From Lachnospiraceae bacterium (lineage in GTDB: Bacteria; Bacillota; Clostridia; Lachnospirales; Lachnospiraceae): a stretch of DNA of 64,000 bases. Each line of letters begins with the position of its first letter. Within the stretch, counting starts at the first letter, position 1. Shown piece by piece: positions 8,058-17,412 of this stretch. The notes beneath the pieces were generated by a model that was given only the letters and a program-made list of their open reading frames with translations, made no database searches and was not told the origin of the DNA. Both the position numbers and the translations under genes were made by a program. The DNA is taken from positions 1 to 64,000 of the forward strand of contig JAGBEO010000007.1 of the NCBI GenBank assembly GCA_017936885.1. The letters are read 5' to 3'.

Positions 8058-9968
8058 ATGAAACATGGATTTGTCAAAGTTGCGGCTATGACACCCAAGA
8101 TCAGGGTGGCAGACCCGGTCTATAATGCGAAAGAAATCTGTAAGGGAATTGAGGAGGCTACGGTAAAGGGAGCAAAAATTATCGTGTTTCCTGAGTTGTG
8201 TCTGACCGGATATACCTGTAATGATTTGTTTTTACAGGAGCTTCTGCTGACACAGGCAAAGGAGGCGCTCCACATTGTGGCAGATGCCACAGAGGGAAGT
8301 GATGCCCTTGTTTTCGTAGGCCTGCCCTTAGAAAAGGACCAAAAGCTTTATAATGTGGCGGCCGTACTTCAGGACGGTGAGGTGCTTGCATTTATTCCTA
8401 AGAAATATATACCGTCCTATGCCGAGTTTTATGAGGCACGTCACTTTACGCCGGGCAATGCGGTGCCGGAAGTTTATTTCTATGAAGGGAAGGAAGTGCC
8501 TTTCGGAACCGATATTTTGTTTGAGTCAGATGCCGTAAACGGTCTGGTGGTCGGCTGTGAGATCTGCGAAGATATCTGGGTGCCTGATTCGCCGGGGATT
8601 TCCCATGCATTGGCAGGGGCTACCGTGTTAGTAAATCTGTCGGCGTCCAATGAGACGGTTGGGAAAGACGCCTACCGTGAGATGTTAGTGAAAGCCACCA
8701 GCGCCAAGCTGATCGCCGCTTATATTTATGCTTCGATCGGTGAAGGTGAGTCTACACAGGATCTGGTCTTCGGCGGACATAATGTGATAGCGGAGAACGG
8801 AACGATTCTGATGCAGGCGAAACGGTTTGAACCGGAAAATACGTATGCGGATATAGATATTCACAGGCTGCGCCATGAGAGACGAAGAATGACTACTTAT
8901 CTGCCCAAAAGAGCGGACCATTATACGGTGGTGCCTGTTCATATGGAGAAAGAAGATACGGCGCTGGAGCGTAAGTTTGCTCCCCGTCCTTTCGTGCCTT
9001 CTAATCAGGCCCAAAGGGATAAACGCTGCGATGAGATTCTTTCGATTCAGTCATATGGCTTAAAGAAGCGGTATGAGCATACAGGATGCCAGTCTGCGGT
9101 GATCGGCATTTCCGGCGGCCTGGATTCCACGCTGGCACTTCTGGTGACGGTGCGGGCTTTTGATATGCTGGGAATCGACAGAAGCAAAATTACGTCGGTG
9201 ACTATGCCCTGTTTCGGTACCACTGACAGAACCTATGATAATGCCTGCAAGCTTGCAAAAACGTTGGGAACTACGCTGGAAGAAGTGGATATCAAGGAAG
9301 CGGTAACCATCCATTTCCGGGATATTAAGCAGGATATCGATTGTCATGATGTGACTTACGAGAACGGACAGGCGAGAGAGCGGACGCAGATTCTGATGGA
9401 TATTGCCAACCGTACCGGGGGTATGGTGATCGGTACCGGGGATATGTCGGAGCTTGCCCTTGGCTGGGCCACTTATAACGGCGATCACATGTCTATGTAT
9501 GGGGTAAATGTGGGGGTTCCCAAGACCCTGGTACGCCATTTGGTGCAGTACTATGCGGATACCTGTGATAATGACCGGCTTAAAGAGGTATTGCTGGACG
9601 TACTTGACACACCTGTCAGTCCGGAGCTTCTGCCGCCGGTGGACGGTGTGATTTCCCAGAAAACGGAAGATTTGGTGGGACCCTACGAGCTGCATGACTT
9701 CTTCTTATATTATATGCTGCGCTGCGGTTTTGAGCCTGCAAAAATATACCGGATTGCCTGTGAGGCTTTTAACGGAATATATGACAAAGGTGTCATTTTA
9801 AAATGGCTGAAAATTTTCTACCGGAGATTTTTTGCGCAGCAGTTTAAACGATCCTGCCTGCCGGACGGACCGAAGGTGGGAAGTGTGGCAGTATCTCCCC
9901 GTGGTGATCTGCGTATGCCGTCCGATGCCTGTGCTGCGATCTGGATGCAGCAGTTGGAGGCATTATAG
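8058..9968 (+). CDS. nadE: glutamine-dependent NAD(+) synthetase
   Basis: A 636-residue two-domain enzyme that converts deamido-NAD to NAD with ammonia taken from glutamine. The N-terminal nitrilase domain shows the Glu-Lys-Cys triad: FPELCLTG (~45), PKKYIPSYAEFYE (~115) and GCEICEDIW (~166). The C-terminal synthetase has the ATP-pyrophosphatase P-loop ISGGLDSTL (~350), then GTGDMSELALGWATYNGDHMS. The start follows AGAGAGGCGG. The 197 bp before it are AT-rich and probably hold its promoter. A bidirectional terminator follows. Confidence 0.94.
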   Translation: MKHGFVKVAAMTPKIRVADPVYNAKEICKGIEEATVKGAKIIVFPELCLTGYTCNDLFLQELLLTQAKEALHIVADATEGSDALVFVGLPLEKDQKLYNVAAVLQDGEVLAFIPKKYIPSYAEFYEARHFTPGNAVPEVYFYEGKEVPFGTDILFESDAVNGLVVGCEICEDIWVPDSPGISHALAGATVLVNLSASNETVGKDAYREMLVKATSAKLIAAYIYASIGEGESTQDLVFGGHNVIAENGTILMQAKRFEPENTYADIDIHRLRHERRRMTTYLPKRADHYTVVPVHMEKEDTALERKFAPRPFVPSNQAQRDKRCDEILSIQSYGLKKRYEHTGCQSAVIGISGGLDSTLALLVTVRAFDMLGIDRSKITSVTMPCFGTTDRTYDNACKLAKTLGTTLEEVDIKEAVTIHFRDIKQDIDCHDVTYENGQARERTQILMDIANRTGGMVIGTGDMSELALGWATYNGDHMSMYGVNVGVPKTLVRHLVQYYADTCDNDRLKEVLLDVLDTPVSPELLPPVDGVISQKTEDLVGPYELHDFFLYYMLRCGFEPAKIYRIACEAFNGIYDKGVILKWLKIFYRRFFAQQFKRSCLPDGPKVGSVAVSPRGDLRMPSDACAAIWMQQLEAL

Positions 9969-9990
9969 AAGAGAGATATCAGGGAAGAAA

Positions 9991-10060
9991 GAAAAGCAGC
10001 TTTTCCAACCGACCGGATAGTGATAGGCTCCGGTTATTGGCAGGCTGCTTTTCGTATTTT
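9991..10060. terminator. bidirectional terminator between nadE and the convergent gene
   Basis: GAAAAGCAGC (9991-10000) pairs perfectly with GCTGCTTTTC (10044-10053). An inner stem pairs ACCGGA with TCCGGT (10012-10017 with 10029-10034). A T-rich tail follows on the plus strand and an A-rich start serves the minus strand. Confidence 0.75.
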
Positions 10061-10104
10061 TTCGTCCGCTGTTGCAAGGCTTTCATGGTATGCGAATCTT
10101 TCCT

Positions 10105-10575
10105 TTATTCCTCTTCATCCCCTACATTTTCCAGCGCTTTGTTCAGAGAAGAGGTAATGGCATCCAAAAGAATCATAGAAGTATACTTGCTTTCATCGGC
10201 ATATGTAATTCCTTCCAGACTCTGGTTCTTAATAATCTGATCGGCGAGGTCTTCGAAAGAAGGCTGGATGAGAGGATACATGGTAGTTACGGCTTCATCC
10301 AGATTCACAAGACGGATGGAATTGATATTCTTTTCATCCACGGTCACCTCGATCTCAACCACATTGTCATTTAAGATCAGGGAAGTCGTATAGACACCGG
10401 GTACATAGGTGTTTTCGGTGGTCTGTGTCATAGTGGACATCGTCTCTTTCTTTTCCTCTTTGGGAAGGAACATGATAATGAGCAGGATGATAAAAAGGAT
10501 ACCGAGCGCAGCAAAGATGCCGGTATATATTAATTCTTTTACATGAAGCACGACAATTTTGGTTTTGGAACTCAT
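10105..10575 (-). CDS. membrane-anchored FMN-bind-like protein
   Basis: A 156-residue protein with a short cytoplasmic N terminus, one membrane segment (~15-37), and an extracytoplasmic domain. The order of strands and helices (YVPGVYTTSLILND, then IEVTVDEKNINSIRL, then the C-terminal helix) resembles the FMN_bind fold (PF04205). The S-G-A-T flavinylation motif is absent; YADESKYTS stands in its place, so covalent FMN is unlikely. It converges on nadE and diverges from glnA. The function is unknown. Confidence 0.55.
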   Translation of the reverse strand: MSSKTKIVVLHVKELIYTGIFAALGILFIILLIIMFLPKEEKKETMSTMTQTTENTYVPGVYTTSLILNDNVVEIEVTVDEKNINSIRLVNLDEAVTTMYPLIQPSFEDLADQIIKNQSLEGITYADESKYTSMILLDAITSSLNKALENVGDEEE

Positions 10576-10659
10576 ACAATATCCCCATAGAAAATCTTTT
10601 TAACAGTTTATGTGATGTGCATGGAGAATATGACAATCTATGTTTCAGAAGTAGCATAA

Positions 10660-10797
10660 CATCTTATAGGAGGTGCAGGACATATTCTATACGGGGTTTT
10701 GGAACAACAACCAAAGGAATTGACAAATGCATCAGGCAGGTGTTATTCTGTTACAGGACAAAGGCGTTCTTATTTATAGGGATAAGAATGCCTTTTT
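10660..10797 (+). promoter_or_regulatory. glnA leader: hexaloop hairpins and intrinsic terminator (candidate ANTAR target)
   Basis: Three hairpins carry near-identical six-base loops. The first is CATCT/AGGTG with loop TATAGG (10660-10675). The second is a short TGT/ACA stem with loop TACAGG (10749-10760). The third is a 13-14 bp stem AAGGCGTTCTTAT/ATAAGAATGCCTT with loop TATAGG (10761-10794), followed by five T. The last is an intrinsic terminator about 115 nt upstream of the glnA start. ANTAR proteins bind paired hexaloop hairpins and prevent termination, and the next gene but one encodes such a protein. The loops keep A-x-x-G spacing, shifted by one from the published consensus as I recall it. 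The regulatory link is inference. Confidence 0.5.
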
Positions 10798-10830
10798 GCC
10801 GTAAAAAGATACGATTTGTTTATGGTAATG

Positions 10831-10877
10831 CAATTCGCACAATGAATGTAACGTTGTGACCAGCTTTGCAATCGGCT
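10831..10877. repeat. dispersed leader sequence, copy 2
   Basis: CAATTCGCACAAT at 10831 and ACGTTGTGAC at 10851 match 761 and 781 base for base, separated by seven variable bases in both copies. Then follow AGCTTTGCAA (10862) and CTAAT. The distance to the glnA start (80 nt) equals the distance to the glycosyltransferase start in copy 1 (78 nt). It lies downstream of the leader terminator. Confidence 0.5.
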
Positions 10878-10910
10878 AATAGAAAACATGGAAAGAAAGG
10901 AAGGAAGGTT

Positions 10911-12245
10911 ATGAGAAAGAATTACACCAAAGAAGATATTATCAATCTGGTAGCGGATGAGGATGTGGAATTCATTCGTCTGCAGTTTACCGATATCTTC
11001 GGCAATCTGAAAAATGTGGCGATTACGGCGAGCCAGTTGGAAAAGGCACTGGATAATGAATGTATGTTTGACGGTTCTTCTATAGAAGGTTTTGCAAGGA
11101 TTGAGGAGTCTGATATGTATCTGTATCCGGATTTCAGCACCCTTGAGATTTTCCCATGGAGACCGCAGCAGGGGAAAGTAGCGAGACTGATCTGTGATGT
11201 GTACCGTCCCAACGGACAGCCTTTTGAAGGAGATCCCCGTTATATATTAAAACAGGCGATTCAGGCAGCGGCAGATTTAGGCTATAGCTTTGAGGTGGGA
11301 CCGGAATGCGAGTTTTTCCTGTTTAACACGGATGAAAATGCGATGCCGACTACGATTACCCATGAAAAAGCGGGGTACTTCGATTTGGGTCCTATGGATT
11401 TCGGGGAGAATGCAAGACGTGATATGGTGCTTACGCTGGAGGACATGGGTTTTGTCATCGAGGCATCCCATCATGAGGTGGCCCCGGCACAGCATGAGAT
11501 TGATTTCCGCTATGATGAGGCATTGGCTACCGCAGATAACATTATGACGTTTAAGCTGGCGGTGAAGACCATTGCCAGAAGGCACGGCCTGCATGCCACG
11601 TTTATGCCGAAGCCCAAGTATGGTGTGAACGGCTCCGGTATGCACATCAATATGTCCTTATCCAAGGATGGCAGGAATATTTTTGCGGACAAAGGAGATA
11701 CGCTGGGACTCAGCAGGGAAGCGTACTTTTTTATAGGCGGTATTATGAAACATATGCAGGGCATGACGGCGATCACCAATCCGCTTGTTAACTCTTATAA
11801 GAGACTTGTACCGGGCTATGAGGCACCGGTTTACATTGCATGGAGTGCAACGAACAGAAGTCCGTTGATCCGCATTCCGGCATCCCGCGGCGAGGGAACC
11901 AGAATCGAGTTAAGGTGCCCCGATCCGTCAGCCAATCCGTATCTGGCACTGGCGGTATGTCTGCGCGCGGGCTTAGACGGCATTATCAATGAAATCACGC
12001 CGCCTCACAGTGTGGACTGCAATATATTTGAAATGTCTAAGGAAGAGAAAAGGGCACAGGGAATCGAAGAAATTCCGGGTACGCTGATCGAGGCGATCTA
12101 TCATATGGAAGCTGACCCATTTATTAAGGATGTTTTGGGAGAGCACACATATAATAAATATATCGAGGCAAAGAAAGCGGAGTGGTACCGCTATCGTTCT
12201 CAGGTAACGGACTGGGAGGTTAATGAGTACCTGAATACATTTTAG
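10911..12245 (+). CDS. glnA: glutamine synthetase type I
   Basis: A 444-residue GS-I (alpha-type length, as in Bacillus), which makes glutamine from glutamate, ammonia and ATP. Marks seen: [23 protein letters not shown], the metal-ligand segment [23 protein letters not shown], the Asn/His loop [11 protein letters not shown], and NPYLALA near the C terminus. There is no adenylylation-type Tyr segment NLYDL. The ATG at 10911 is chosen because GGAAGGAAGG lies just before it and the upstream 15 codons are not conserved. An ANTAR regulator follows 98 bp later and a terminator sits in the leader. Confidence 0.95.
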   Translation: MRKNYTKEDIINLVADEDVEFIRLQFTDIFGNLKNVAITASQLEKALDNECMFDGSSIEGFARIEESDMYLYPDFSTLEIFPWRPQQGKVARLICDVYRPNGQPFEGDPRYILKQAIQAAADLGYSFEVGPECEFFLFNTDENAMPTTITHEKAGYFDLGPMDFGENARRDMVLTLEDMGFVIEASHHEVAPAQHEIDFRYDEALATADNIMTFKLAVKTIARRHGLHATFMPKPKYGVNGSGMHINMSLSKDGRNIFADKGDTLGLSREAYFFIGGIMKHMQGMTAITNPLVNSYKRLVPGYEAPVYIAWSATNRSPLIRIPASRGEGTRIELRCPDPSANPYLALAVCLRAGLDGIINEITPPHSVDCNIFEMSKEEKRAQGIEEIPGTLIEAIYHMEADPFIKDVLGEHTYNKYIEAKKAEWYRYRSQVTDWEVNEYLNTF

Positions 12246-12342
12246 GCTTCCCGTTTTAGTCTGCCGCGCAAGGCTGCCAATCGGGGAAAGGGGCCTGTGC
12301 CGGATAAGTTCCGGTCAGAGAAAGCATCAAGGAGGTGAGCGT

Positions 12343-12891
12343 GTGATCAATATTATAGTGGTATTGCCGAAACTGGAAGATGCCAAGGGTATCCGCGGTA
12401 TTCTGATGAAGAACGGCTTTCAGGTAACCGCAGTCTGCACGACCGGTGCCCAGACACTTAGCCAGTTGGATGATCTGAACGACGGGATCATCATATGCGG
12501 CTACAAGATGACAGACATGATCTATAGAGAATTACACGACTGCCTCCCGAAAGGCTTCGACATGCTTCTGATGGTGTCCCAGCATATGATGAATGAGTGT
12601 ATGGATAATGATATCATATGTCTTTCCATGCCGCTTAAGGTGCATGATCTCATTAATACGGTAGATATGATGAGCCAGGCGATTCTGCGCCGCCGCAGGA
12701 AGGCGAAGCAGGCACCCAAGGCGCGCAGTGCGGAGGAATCGGCACTGATCAAAGAGGCGAAAGAGCTTTTGATGAACCGTAACAATATGACCGAGGAAGA
12801 AGCACACCGTTATATCCAGAAATGCAGTATGGACAGCAGCACCAATATGGTAGAGACTGCACAGATGGTACTGGCAATGATGCGTTCTTAG
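12343..12891 (+). CDS. ANTAR-domain RNA-binding antiterminator linked to glnA
   Basis: A 182-residue protein with a receiver-like N-terminal domain (~1-120) and a C-terminal three-helix ANTAR domain (~125-182: AKELLMNRNNMTEEEAHRYI, then the S-M-D motif). ANTAR proteins bind dual hairpins in leader RNA and allow read-through of terminators. The receiver keeps no clear phosphorylation triad: the expected Asp region reads IIICGYKMTD. Control may therefore not be by phosphorylation. The GTG start sits after a strong AAGGAGGTGA. In other clostridia a regulator of this kind also follows glnA, so the leader at 10660-10797 is the obvious target. Confidence 0.82.
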   Translation: MINIIVVLPKLEDAKGIRGILMKNGFQVTAVCTTGAQTLSQLDDLNDGIIICGYKMTDMIYRELHDCLPKGFDMLLMVSQHMMNECMDNDIICLSMPLKVHDLINTVDMMSQAILRRRRKAKQAPKARSAEESALIKEAKELLMNRNNMTEEEAHRYIQKCSMDSSTNMVETAQMVLAMMRS

Positions 12892-12960
12892 GAAATGCAG
12901 GAGGGACAACTTCTAAGGGCAGCGAGCGAAACAAAGTGAATTTTTGCAAGTGGATTACAG

Positions 12961-13000
12961 AGCACATTTTGCATAATAATATGCAATAAATGTGCTTTAT
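12961..13000 (+). terminator. terminator after the ANTAR gene
   Basis: AGCACATTT (12961-12969) pairs with AAATGTGCT (12988-12996), and TGCAT pairs with ATGCA inside. A T-rich tail follows. It closes the glnA-ANTAR unit. Confidence 0.75.
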
Positions 13001-13130
13001 TTGTTTCGCGGATGTGTTAAACTGATAATGTCATTGCAGAACCAAGTCGGAAAGTATAATGATAACCCGCCTTGGCAATGTAGAATCAGATGAAAGCAAA
13101 GAAATGGCGTTGGGAAGAAAGGGGTATTGT

Positions 13131-13973
13131 ATGAAATTTACAAAAATGCATGGATGCGGCAACGATTATATTTATATTGACGGGGCGAGTGAGAAAATTT
13201 CGCAGGAAGAGAAGCCCGCGTTCGTACGGAAGGTGAGCGACAGACATTTCGGTATCGGCGGAGACGGTGTGATTTTTATTAATCCGTCCGATGAGGCGGA
13301 TTTTGAGATGGAGATGTATAATGCGGACGGCAGCCGGGCAGAAATGTGCGGCAACGGTATCCGTTGTGTAGCCAAGTTCGTCTATGATAAAGGGCTGACA
13401 GACAAAACTGACATAAGCGTCATAAGTTGCGGCAAAATCAAATATTTACAGCTTTTCTTAAAAGACAATAAGGTAGATACCGTCAGGGTCAACATGGGAG
13501 CACCGGAGCTCAGTCCGGCACAGATCCCGGTGATTGCAGAGAACGGTAAGGAAAAGATAATGGATGAACCGATCACGGTGCAGGGCAAAGAATATAAAAT
13601 GACATGTGTGTCAATGGGGAATCCCCACGCAGTCATATTTATGGATGACGTCACCAATCTGGAAATTGAGAAGATCGGCCCGTTTTTCGAGAACCACGAA
13701 CGGTTCCCGAATCGTACTAATACGGAGTTTGTAAAAGTGCTGGACAGAAAAACCGTTCAGATGCGTGTCTGGGAGCGGGGCACGGGCGAGACACTTGCCT
13801 GCGGCACCGGATGCTGCGCAACGGTGGTATCCTGTATCTTAAATGGTTTGACGGATGACACGGTTACTGTTAAACTATTAGGTGGCGAACTTGAGATCAC
13901 CTGGGACAGGGAAGCGGATTTAGTCTATATGACAGGTCCTGCGACGACGGTTTTTGACGGCGAACTGTTTTAA
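13131..13973 (+). CDS. dapF: diaminopimelate epimerase
   Basis: A 281-residue cofactor-free racemase converting LL- to meso-diaminopimelate for lysine and peptidoglycan. The two catalytic cysteines lie in MCGNGIRC (Cys ~73) and ACGTGCCA (Cys ~224). The N terminus FTKMHGCGNDYIYID is classical. The ATG at 13131 is preferred over 13059 because the family begins there and a GGAAGAAAGGGG stretch precedes it. A hairpin (CCAAG/CTTGG flanked by ATTG/CAAT, 13034-13078) lies in the leader. It pairs functionally with dapL just downstream. Confidence 0.94.
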   Translation: MKFTKMHGCGNDYIYIDGASEKISQEEKPAFVRKVSDRHFGIGGDGVIFINPSDEADFEMEMYNADGSRAEMCGNGIRCVAKFVYDKGLTDKTDISVISCGKIKYLQLFLKDNKVDTVRVNMGAPELSPAQIPVIAENGKEKIMDEPITVQGKEYKMTCVSMGNPHAVIFMDDVTNLEIEKIGPFFENHERFPNRTNTEFVKVLDRKTVQMRVWERGTGETLACGTGCCATVVSCILNGLTDDTVTVKLLGGELEITWDREADLVYMTGPATTVFDGELF

Positions 13974-13981
13974 GGGATCTG

Positions 13982-14155
13982 ATGAATGATAGATGGAAAT
14001 TCATGCGGATGCATTGTTTTTCTATCGGCAGTTTGACCGGAATTTGCAAGGATATCTTGACCGTAGGCGGAACTTTGAGTTGTTCCGTGCGCGTTAATGA
14101 AGCAGAAGGTTCCGGCATCAATAAAATAAGCGGCAGGATAAGCACGCAGAAATGA
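13982..14155 (+). CDS. possible 57-residue small protein between dapF and dapL
   Basis: An ATG nine bases after the dapF stop, preceded by AAGGGA at good spacing, opens a 57-codon frame ([20 protein letters not shown] onward) ending eight bases before the dapL start. The composition is plausible for a soluble basic peptide with three cysteines. I recognise no family. The frame could equally be chance in a 190-bp spacer. Confidence 0.3.
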   Translation: MNDRWKFMRMHCFSIGSLTGICKDILTVGGTLSCSVRVNEAEGSGINKISGRISTQK

Positions 14156-14162
14156 GGACAAA

Positions 14163-15377
14163 ATGGTTAAAGTAAACGACAATTATCTGAAATTACCCGG
14201 AAGCTACCTCTTTTCTACCATCGGTAAGAAAGTGAATGCGTATGCGGCAGCCAATCCGGACAAGAAAATCATCAGATTAGGAATCGGCGATGTGACACAG
14301 CCCCTTTCTCCGGCAGTCATCAGTGCACTGCACGGTGCCGTAGATGAGATGGCGGATGCTAAGACATTCCGCGGATACGCACCTGATCTAGGCTATGAAT
14401 TTTTAAGAAATGCCATTGCCGAGAACGATTATAAGGCAAGAGGGTGTCAGATTGAGGCGGATGAGGTATTTGTATCCGATGGCGCCAAGTGTGATTCCGG
14501 TAACATTCAGGAGATTTTTGCGCTGGATAATAAGATAGCGGTATGTGATCCGGTATATCCTGTCTATGTAGATACGAATGTCATGGCAGGCAGAACGGGC
14601 ACCTATGATGCTGCTACAGGTAACTGGAGCGATGTCATCTATATGCCTTGTACTGCAGACAATAACTTTGCACCGGAGCTGCCGAAGGAAGTTCCTGATT
14701 TGATTTATCTTTGTTTCCCGAACAATCCGACCGGTTCTACCATTACCAAGGCACAGCTTCAGGAGTGGGTTGACTATGCGAACAAGAACGGTTCCGTGAT
14801 TATTTACGATGCAGCTTATGAAGCTTATATCTCCGAAGAAGATGTACCGCATACGATTTACGAGTGCGAGGGCGCAAGAACCTGTGCCATCGAGCTTCGC
14901 TCCTTCTCCAAGAATGCAGGCTTTACCGGCGTGCGTCTGGGCTTTACGGTGATCCCGAAGGAATTAAAAGTAGGGGACGTATCGCTTCACAGCCTTTGGG
15001 CGAGACGTCACGGCACCAAGTATAACGGTGCTCCTTACATCATCCAGCGAGCAGGCGAGGCAGTATACAGCGAGGCAGGCAAGAAAGAGACGAAGGAGCT
15101 GGTTGCTTACTACATGAAGAATGCGGCTTACATTCTCAACGGCTTAAAATCCGCAGGATTTACCGTGTCCGGCGGTGTGAACGCGCCTTATATCTGGTTA
15201 AAGGCACCCAATAATATGACAAGCTGGGAATTCTTTGATTACTTATTAGAGAATGCCAACGTAGTCGGTACGCCCGGTTCCGGCTTCGGACCAAGCGGTG
15301 AGACTTATTTCCGTCTGACTGCATTCGGTTCTTATGAGAATACGGTGGAGGCTGTGGACCGTATTAAGAATTTATAA
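14163..15377 (+). CDS. dapL: LL-diaminopimelate aminotransferase
   Basis: A 404-residue PLP enzyme that converts tetrahydrodipicolinate directly to LL-diaminopimelate, bypassing the succinylase or acetylase steps. The opening [19 protein letters not shown], the FPNNPTG loop and the PLP-lysine segment [15 protein letters not shown] (Lys ~249) are DapL hallmarks. The product is the substrate of DapF, encoded 190 bp upstream. The start follows AAATGAGGAC. A strong terminator closes the unit. Confidence 0.94.
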   Translation: MVKVNDNYLKLPGSYLFSTIGKKVNAYAAANPDKKIIRLGIGDVTQPLSPAVISALHGAVDEMADAKTFRGYAPDLGYEFLRNAIAENDYKARGCQIEADEVFVSDGAKCDSGNIQEIFALDNKIAVCDPVYPVYVDTNVMAGRTGTYDAATGNWSDVIYMPCTADNNFAPELPKEVPDLIYLCFPNNPTGSTITKAQLQEWVDYANKNGSVIIYDAAYEAYISEEDVPHTIYECEGARTCAIELRSFSKNAGFTGVRLGFTVIPKELKVGDVSLHSLWARRHGTKYNGAPYIIQRAGEAVYSEAGKKETKELVAYYMKNAAYILNGLKSAGFTVSGGVNAPYIWLKAPNNMTSWEFFDYLLENANVVGTPGSGFGPSGETYFRLTAFGSYENTVEAVDRIKNL

Positions 15378-15391
15378 TAGTATAGGAATGA

Positions 15392-15434
15392 AAAAGTATT
15401 CTTATCTGCAAAATGGATAGGAATACTTTTTTGT
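15392..15434 (+). terminator. terminator after dapL
   Basis: AAAAGTATTCTTATC (15392-15406) pairs with GATAGGAATACTTTT (15416-15430) with one G-T pair, followed by further T. Confidence 0.85.
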
Positions 15435-15553
15435 TTTGAATAATATAGAATCAAATTTTACAACACTTTTCTTTTCTGATTCGTTATATAAGTATAACCG
15501 GTTATCACACAGCTTAGCGTACAGTACGCCGGGCAGAAAGGAGAAGTCCTTGA

Positions 15554-16003
15554 ATGGACAAATTATATACGGATTATTATGAAAAACTGTTCTGGTTTTG
15601 CATGAGGCTTACACAGAATAACAAAGAGTCAGCGGAAGATATTGTTCAGGAGACCTTTATGCGGGCCTTGCAGAATGCGCATATCTTTCTGGGGATGCAT
15701 GAGATGCAGCAGCGCTCCTGGCTTTATAAGACGGCGAAAAATATTTTTATTGATACCACGCGCCGCATGGCGAATATGCCGGATATGGTTATGGATGTGA
15801 GTAAGGAAGAGGATTTTGATGCAGTGGGCGTGGAAGAACTGCTGCAGATTCTGACGAAGGAAGAACGTCTGCTGTACCATATGCGGTACGAATTAGGCTA
15901 TCACTCGAAAGAGATAGGTGAAAAGCTTGCTATTCCCGCCTCAACCATCAGGACAAAGCTGGTTGTACTAAGAAAAAAGCTGTTAAAACGATATCTGGAA
16001 TAA
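15554..16003 (+). CDS. ECF-type RNA polymerase sigma factor
   Basis: A 149-residue sigma-70 family protein made of region 2 (YYEKLFWFCMRLTQNNKESAEDIVQETFMRAL, ~7-40, with the WLYKTAKNIFID segment) and region 4 (~95-149, helix-turn-helix YHSKEIGEKLAIPASTIRTKL). It lacks regions 1 and 3, as ECF factors do. It begins after AAAGGAGAAG. The next gene starts 47 bp later and has no similarity to a standard anti-sigma with a zinc motif, so how this sigma is controlled is not visible. Confidence 0.85.
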   Translation: MDKLYTDYYEKLFWFCMRLTQNNKESAEDIVQETFMRALQNAHIFLGMHEMQQRSWLYKTAKNIFIDTTRRMANMPDMVMDVSKEEDFDAVGVEELLQILTKEERLLYHMRYELGYHSKEIGEKLAIPASTIRTKLVVLRKKLLKRYLE

Positions 16004-16050
16004 AGCTAAGAGACAGAAGTCAGAAAAAGGACAAAAAGGAGAGTGTTTAT

Positions 16051-17241
16051 ATGAATGAGAAAAAACTTACGGTAAAAGCGGCAATTTGTGATACAAGAGG
16101 TGTTTCAAAGGAAGTGTTGGAGCAATATGATGCGATATCAATCAAAGCAGCGGTAGTGATTGTATCTCCCGGTTCCAAGAAGTTGTTGGCGGCATATCCG
16201 GTTGTCATGAAGGGAAGCGAGATGATCGAGCTGGAAGAGGACGTGGAGATGGTTGTCTGGAACGGATCTTACAAGCTTGACGGGGATACTTCTTTTCAAA
16301 AGAAAACATTTCTTGTAGTAAACGGAGAACTGGAACTGGCTGCGGGCGCAGAGAAGGCTTTGGATCATATTACTGCAATCCTTGCAAACGGTGAGGTTGT
16401 TTATTCTGCCGCCCTGAACAATTTACCGCCAATGCATGTGAATGGCATGAAAGAGTGTTATCCGGCTGATGCAGTAAAATTAAAGAATGAACTGGTGCTG
16501 GATAAAGGCTTTATCTTAAGATGCAGGCATTCCAAATATTATGTGAAAGACAGCGTTGTGGTTGCGGATGAAAATCTTGCCATTGACAGCCTGTTGGAAA
16601 AAAAGGTCGGGTTTATCACCGGGCGGGCGGTTCTTGCGGAAGGGATCTTTGAAAAGGCAGCGCTTCTCTTCGGGGAAGATGTTGAATTGGAGATGATTCC
16701 AGAGGGTTATTTTTATGCAAAAGAAAGCGTGATGACAGAAGGATTGCTGCGGCGTGCCGGAAACAAGCTTTATATTGACGGTGATTTTGTGCTTGAGAAC
16801 GAAGCCGGAATAGAGAATGAGGATTTCGCCCTGATTGTAAACGGTACACTGCGTATGCCGGAGAACATGGCGGGGATTGTCTCAAAAGGACAGGTAAAAT
16901 ATAAAAACCTGCAGCTTGTCAAAGGGCTTGTGATCGAGAACCGGGAAACTGTTGCCGTGGATATGGCAATGCTTCGTGAGAATGAGGGAGGCATTACATT
17001 GCTGCATTGTGCTGCGGTGACTTTGCAGCAGGATATTCCGGCGGCAGTATTGAAAGAAAAGTTACAGATTGCGGAATGCGGATGTGTGATTTGCAGTCAG
17101 GAGCAGAAGCCTGCAGCAGAGAGTATAGCCGACATGGCAGAGTGCATTGCAACGAAGGAAGAAATGCAGGATTACGGGGGCAGTGTTCCGGGGACAGAGA
17201 AAGAAGGAAAAACAGTAAAATGTATGATTTATAGAATGTAA
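16051..17241 (+). CDS. repetitive beta-rich protein of unknown function, partner of the ECF sigma
   Basis: A 396-residue protein with no signal peptide or membrane helix. Hydrophobic beta-strand units recur: FLVVNGELELA (~91), LYIDGDFVLENE (~239) and FALIVNGTLRMPE (~260). This resembles the right-handed beta-helix spacing of bactofilin-like or pentapeptide-like proteins, but no named family is assured. The C terminus has CGCVIC and CMIYRM. It starts after AAAAAGGAGAG, 47 bp behind the sigma gene, and is probably coexpressed. It might be a sigma-associated scaffold or a regulator. Confidence 0.6.
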   Translation: MNEKKLTVKAAICDTRGVSKEVLEQYDAISIKAAVVIVSPGSKKLLAAYPVVMKGSEMIELEEDVEMVVWNGSYKLDGDTSFQKKTFLVVNGELELAAGAEKALDHITAILANGEVVYSAALNNLPPMHVNGMKECYPADAVKLKNELVLDKGFILRCRHSKYYVKDSVVVADENLAIDSLLEKKVGFITGRAVLAEGIFEKAALLFGEDVELEMIPEGYFYAKESVMTEGLLRRAGNKLYIDGDFVLENEAGIENEDFALIVNGTLRMPENMAGIVSKGQVKYKNLQLVKGLVIENRETVAVDMAMLRENEGGITLLHCAAVTLQQDIPAAVLKEKLQIAECGCVICSQEQKPAAESIADMAECIATKEEMQDYGGSVPGTEKEGKTVKCMIYRM

Positions 17242-17337
17242 ACCGGCAGAAAGAACGCTGCAATTCTCCTGTTTTGTAGTATGTTTTACAATAATTTGTA
17301 AATAAGTATTGCAAAATATGATATTTTCTGATATGAT

Positions 17338-17373
17338 ATGCGAGTCGTTGTATTATGCAGCGGCTCGCATTTT
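17338..17373 (+). terminator. terminator after the ECF sigma unit
   Basis: ATGCGAGTCGTTG (17338-17350) pairs with CAGCGGCTCGCAT (17358-17370) through G-T pairs, followed by TTTT. The ATG inside the hairpin is not a start codon. Confidence 0.65.
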
Positions 17374-17412
17374 CATAACAAACATTTTCTTGACGTAAGA
17401 GGAGGAGAAGAA

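Noticed and set aside
10741..10755. GlnR/TnrA site TGTNA-N7-TNACA before glnA
   Set aside because: TGTTA and TTACA are present but only five bases apart, and no GlnR/TnrA gene is in view; the stretch also belongs to the hairpin region.
17338..17412. N-terminal extension of the DUF5684-like gene from ATG 17338
   Set aside because: The ATG lies in a terminator hairpin and the true start at 17413 has GGAGGAG in front.
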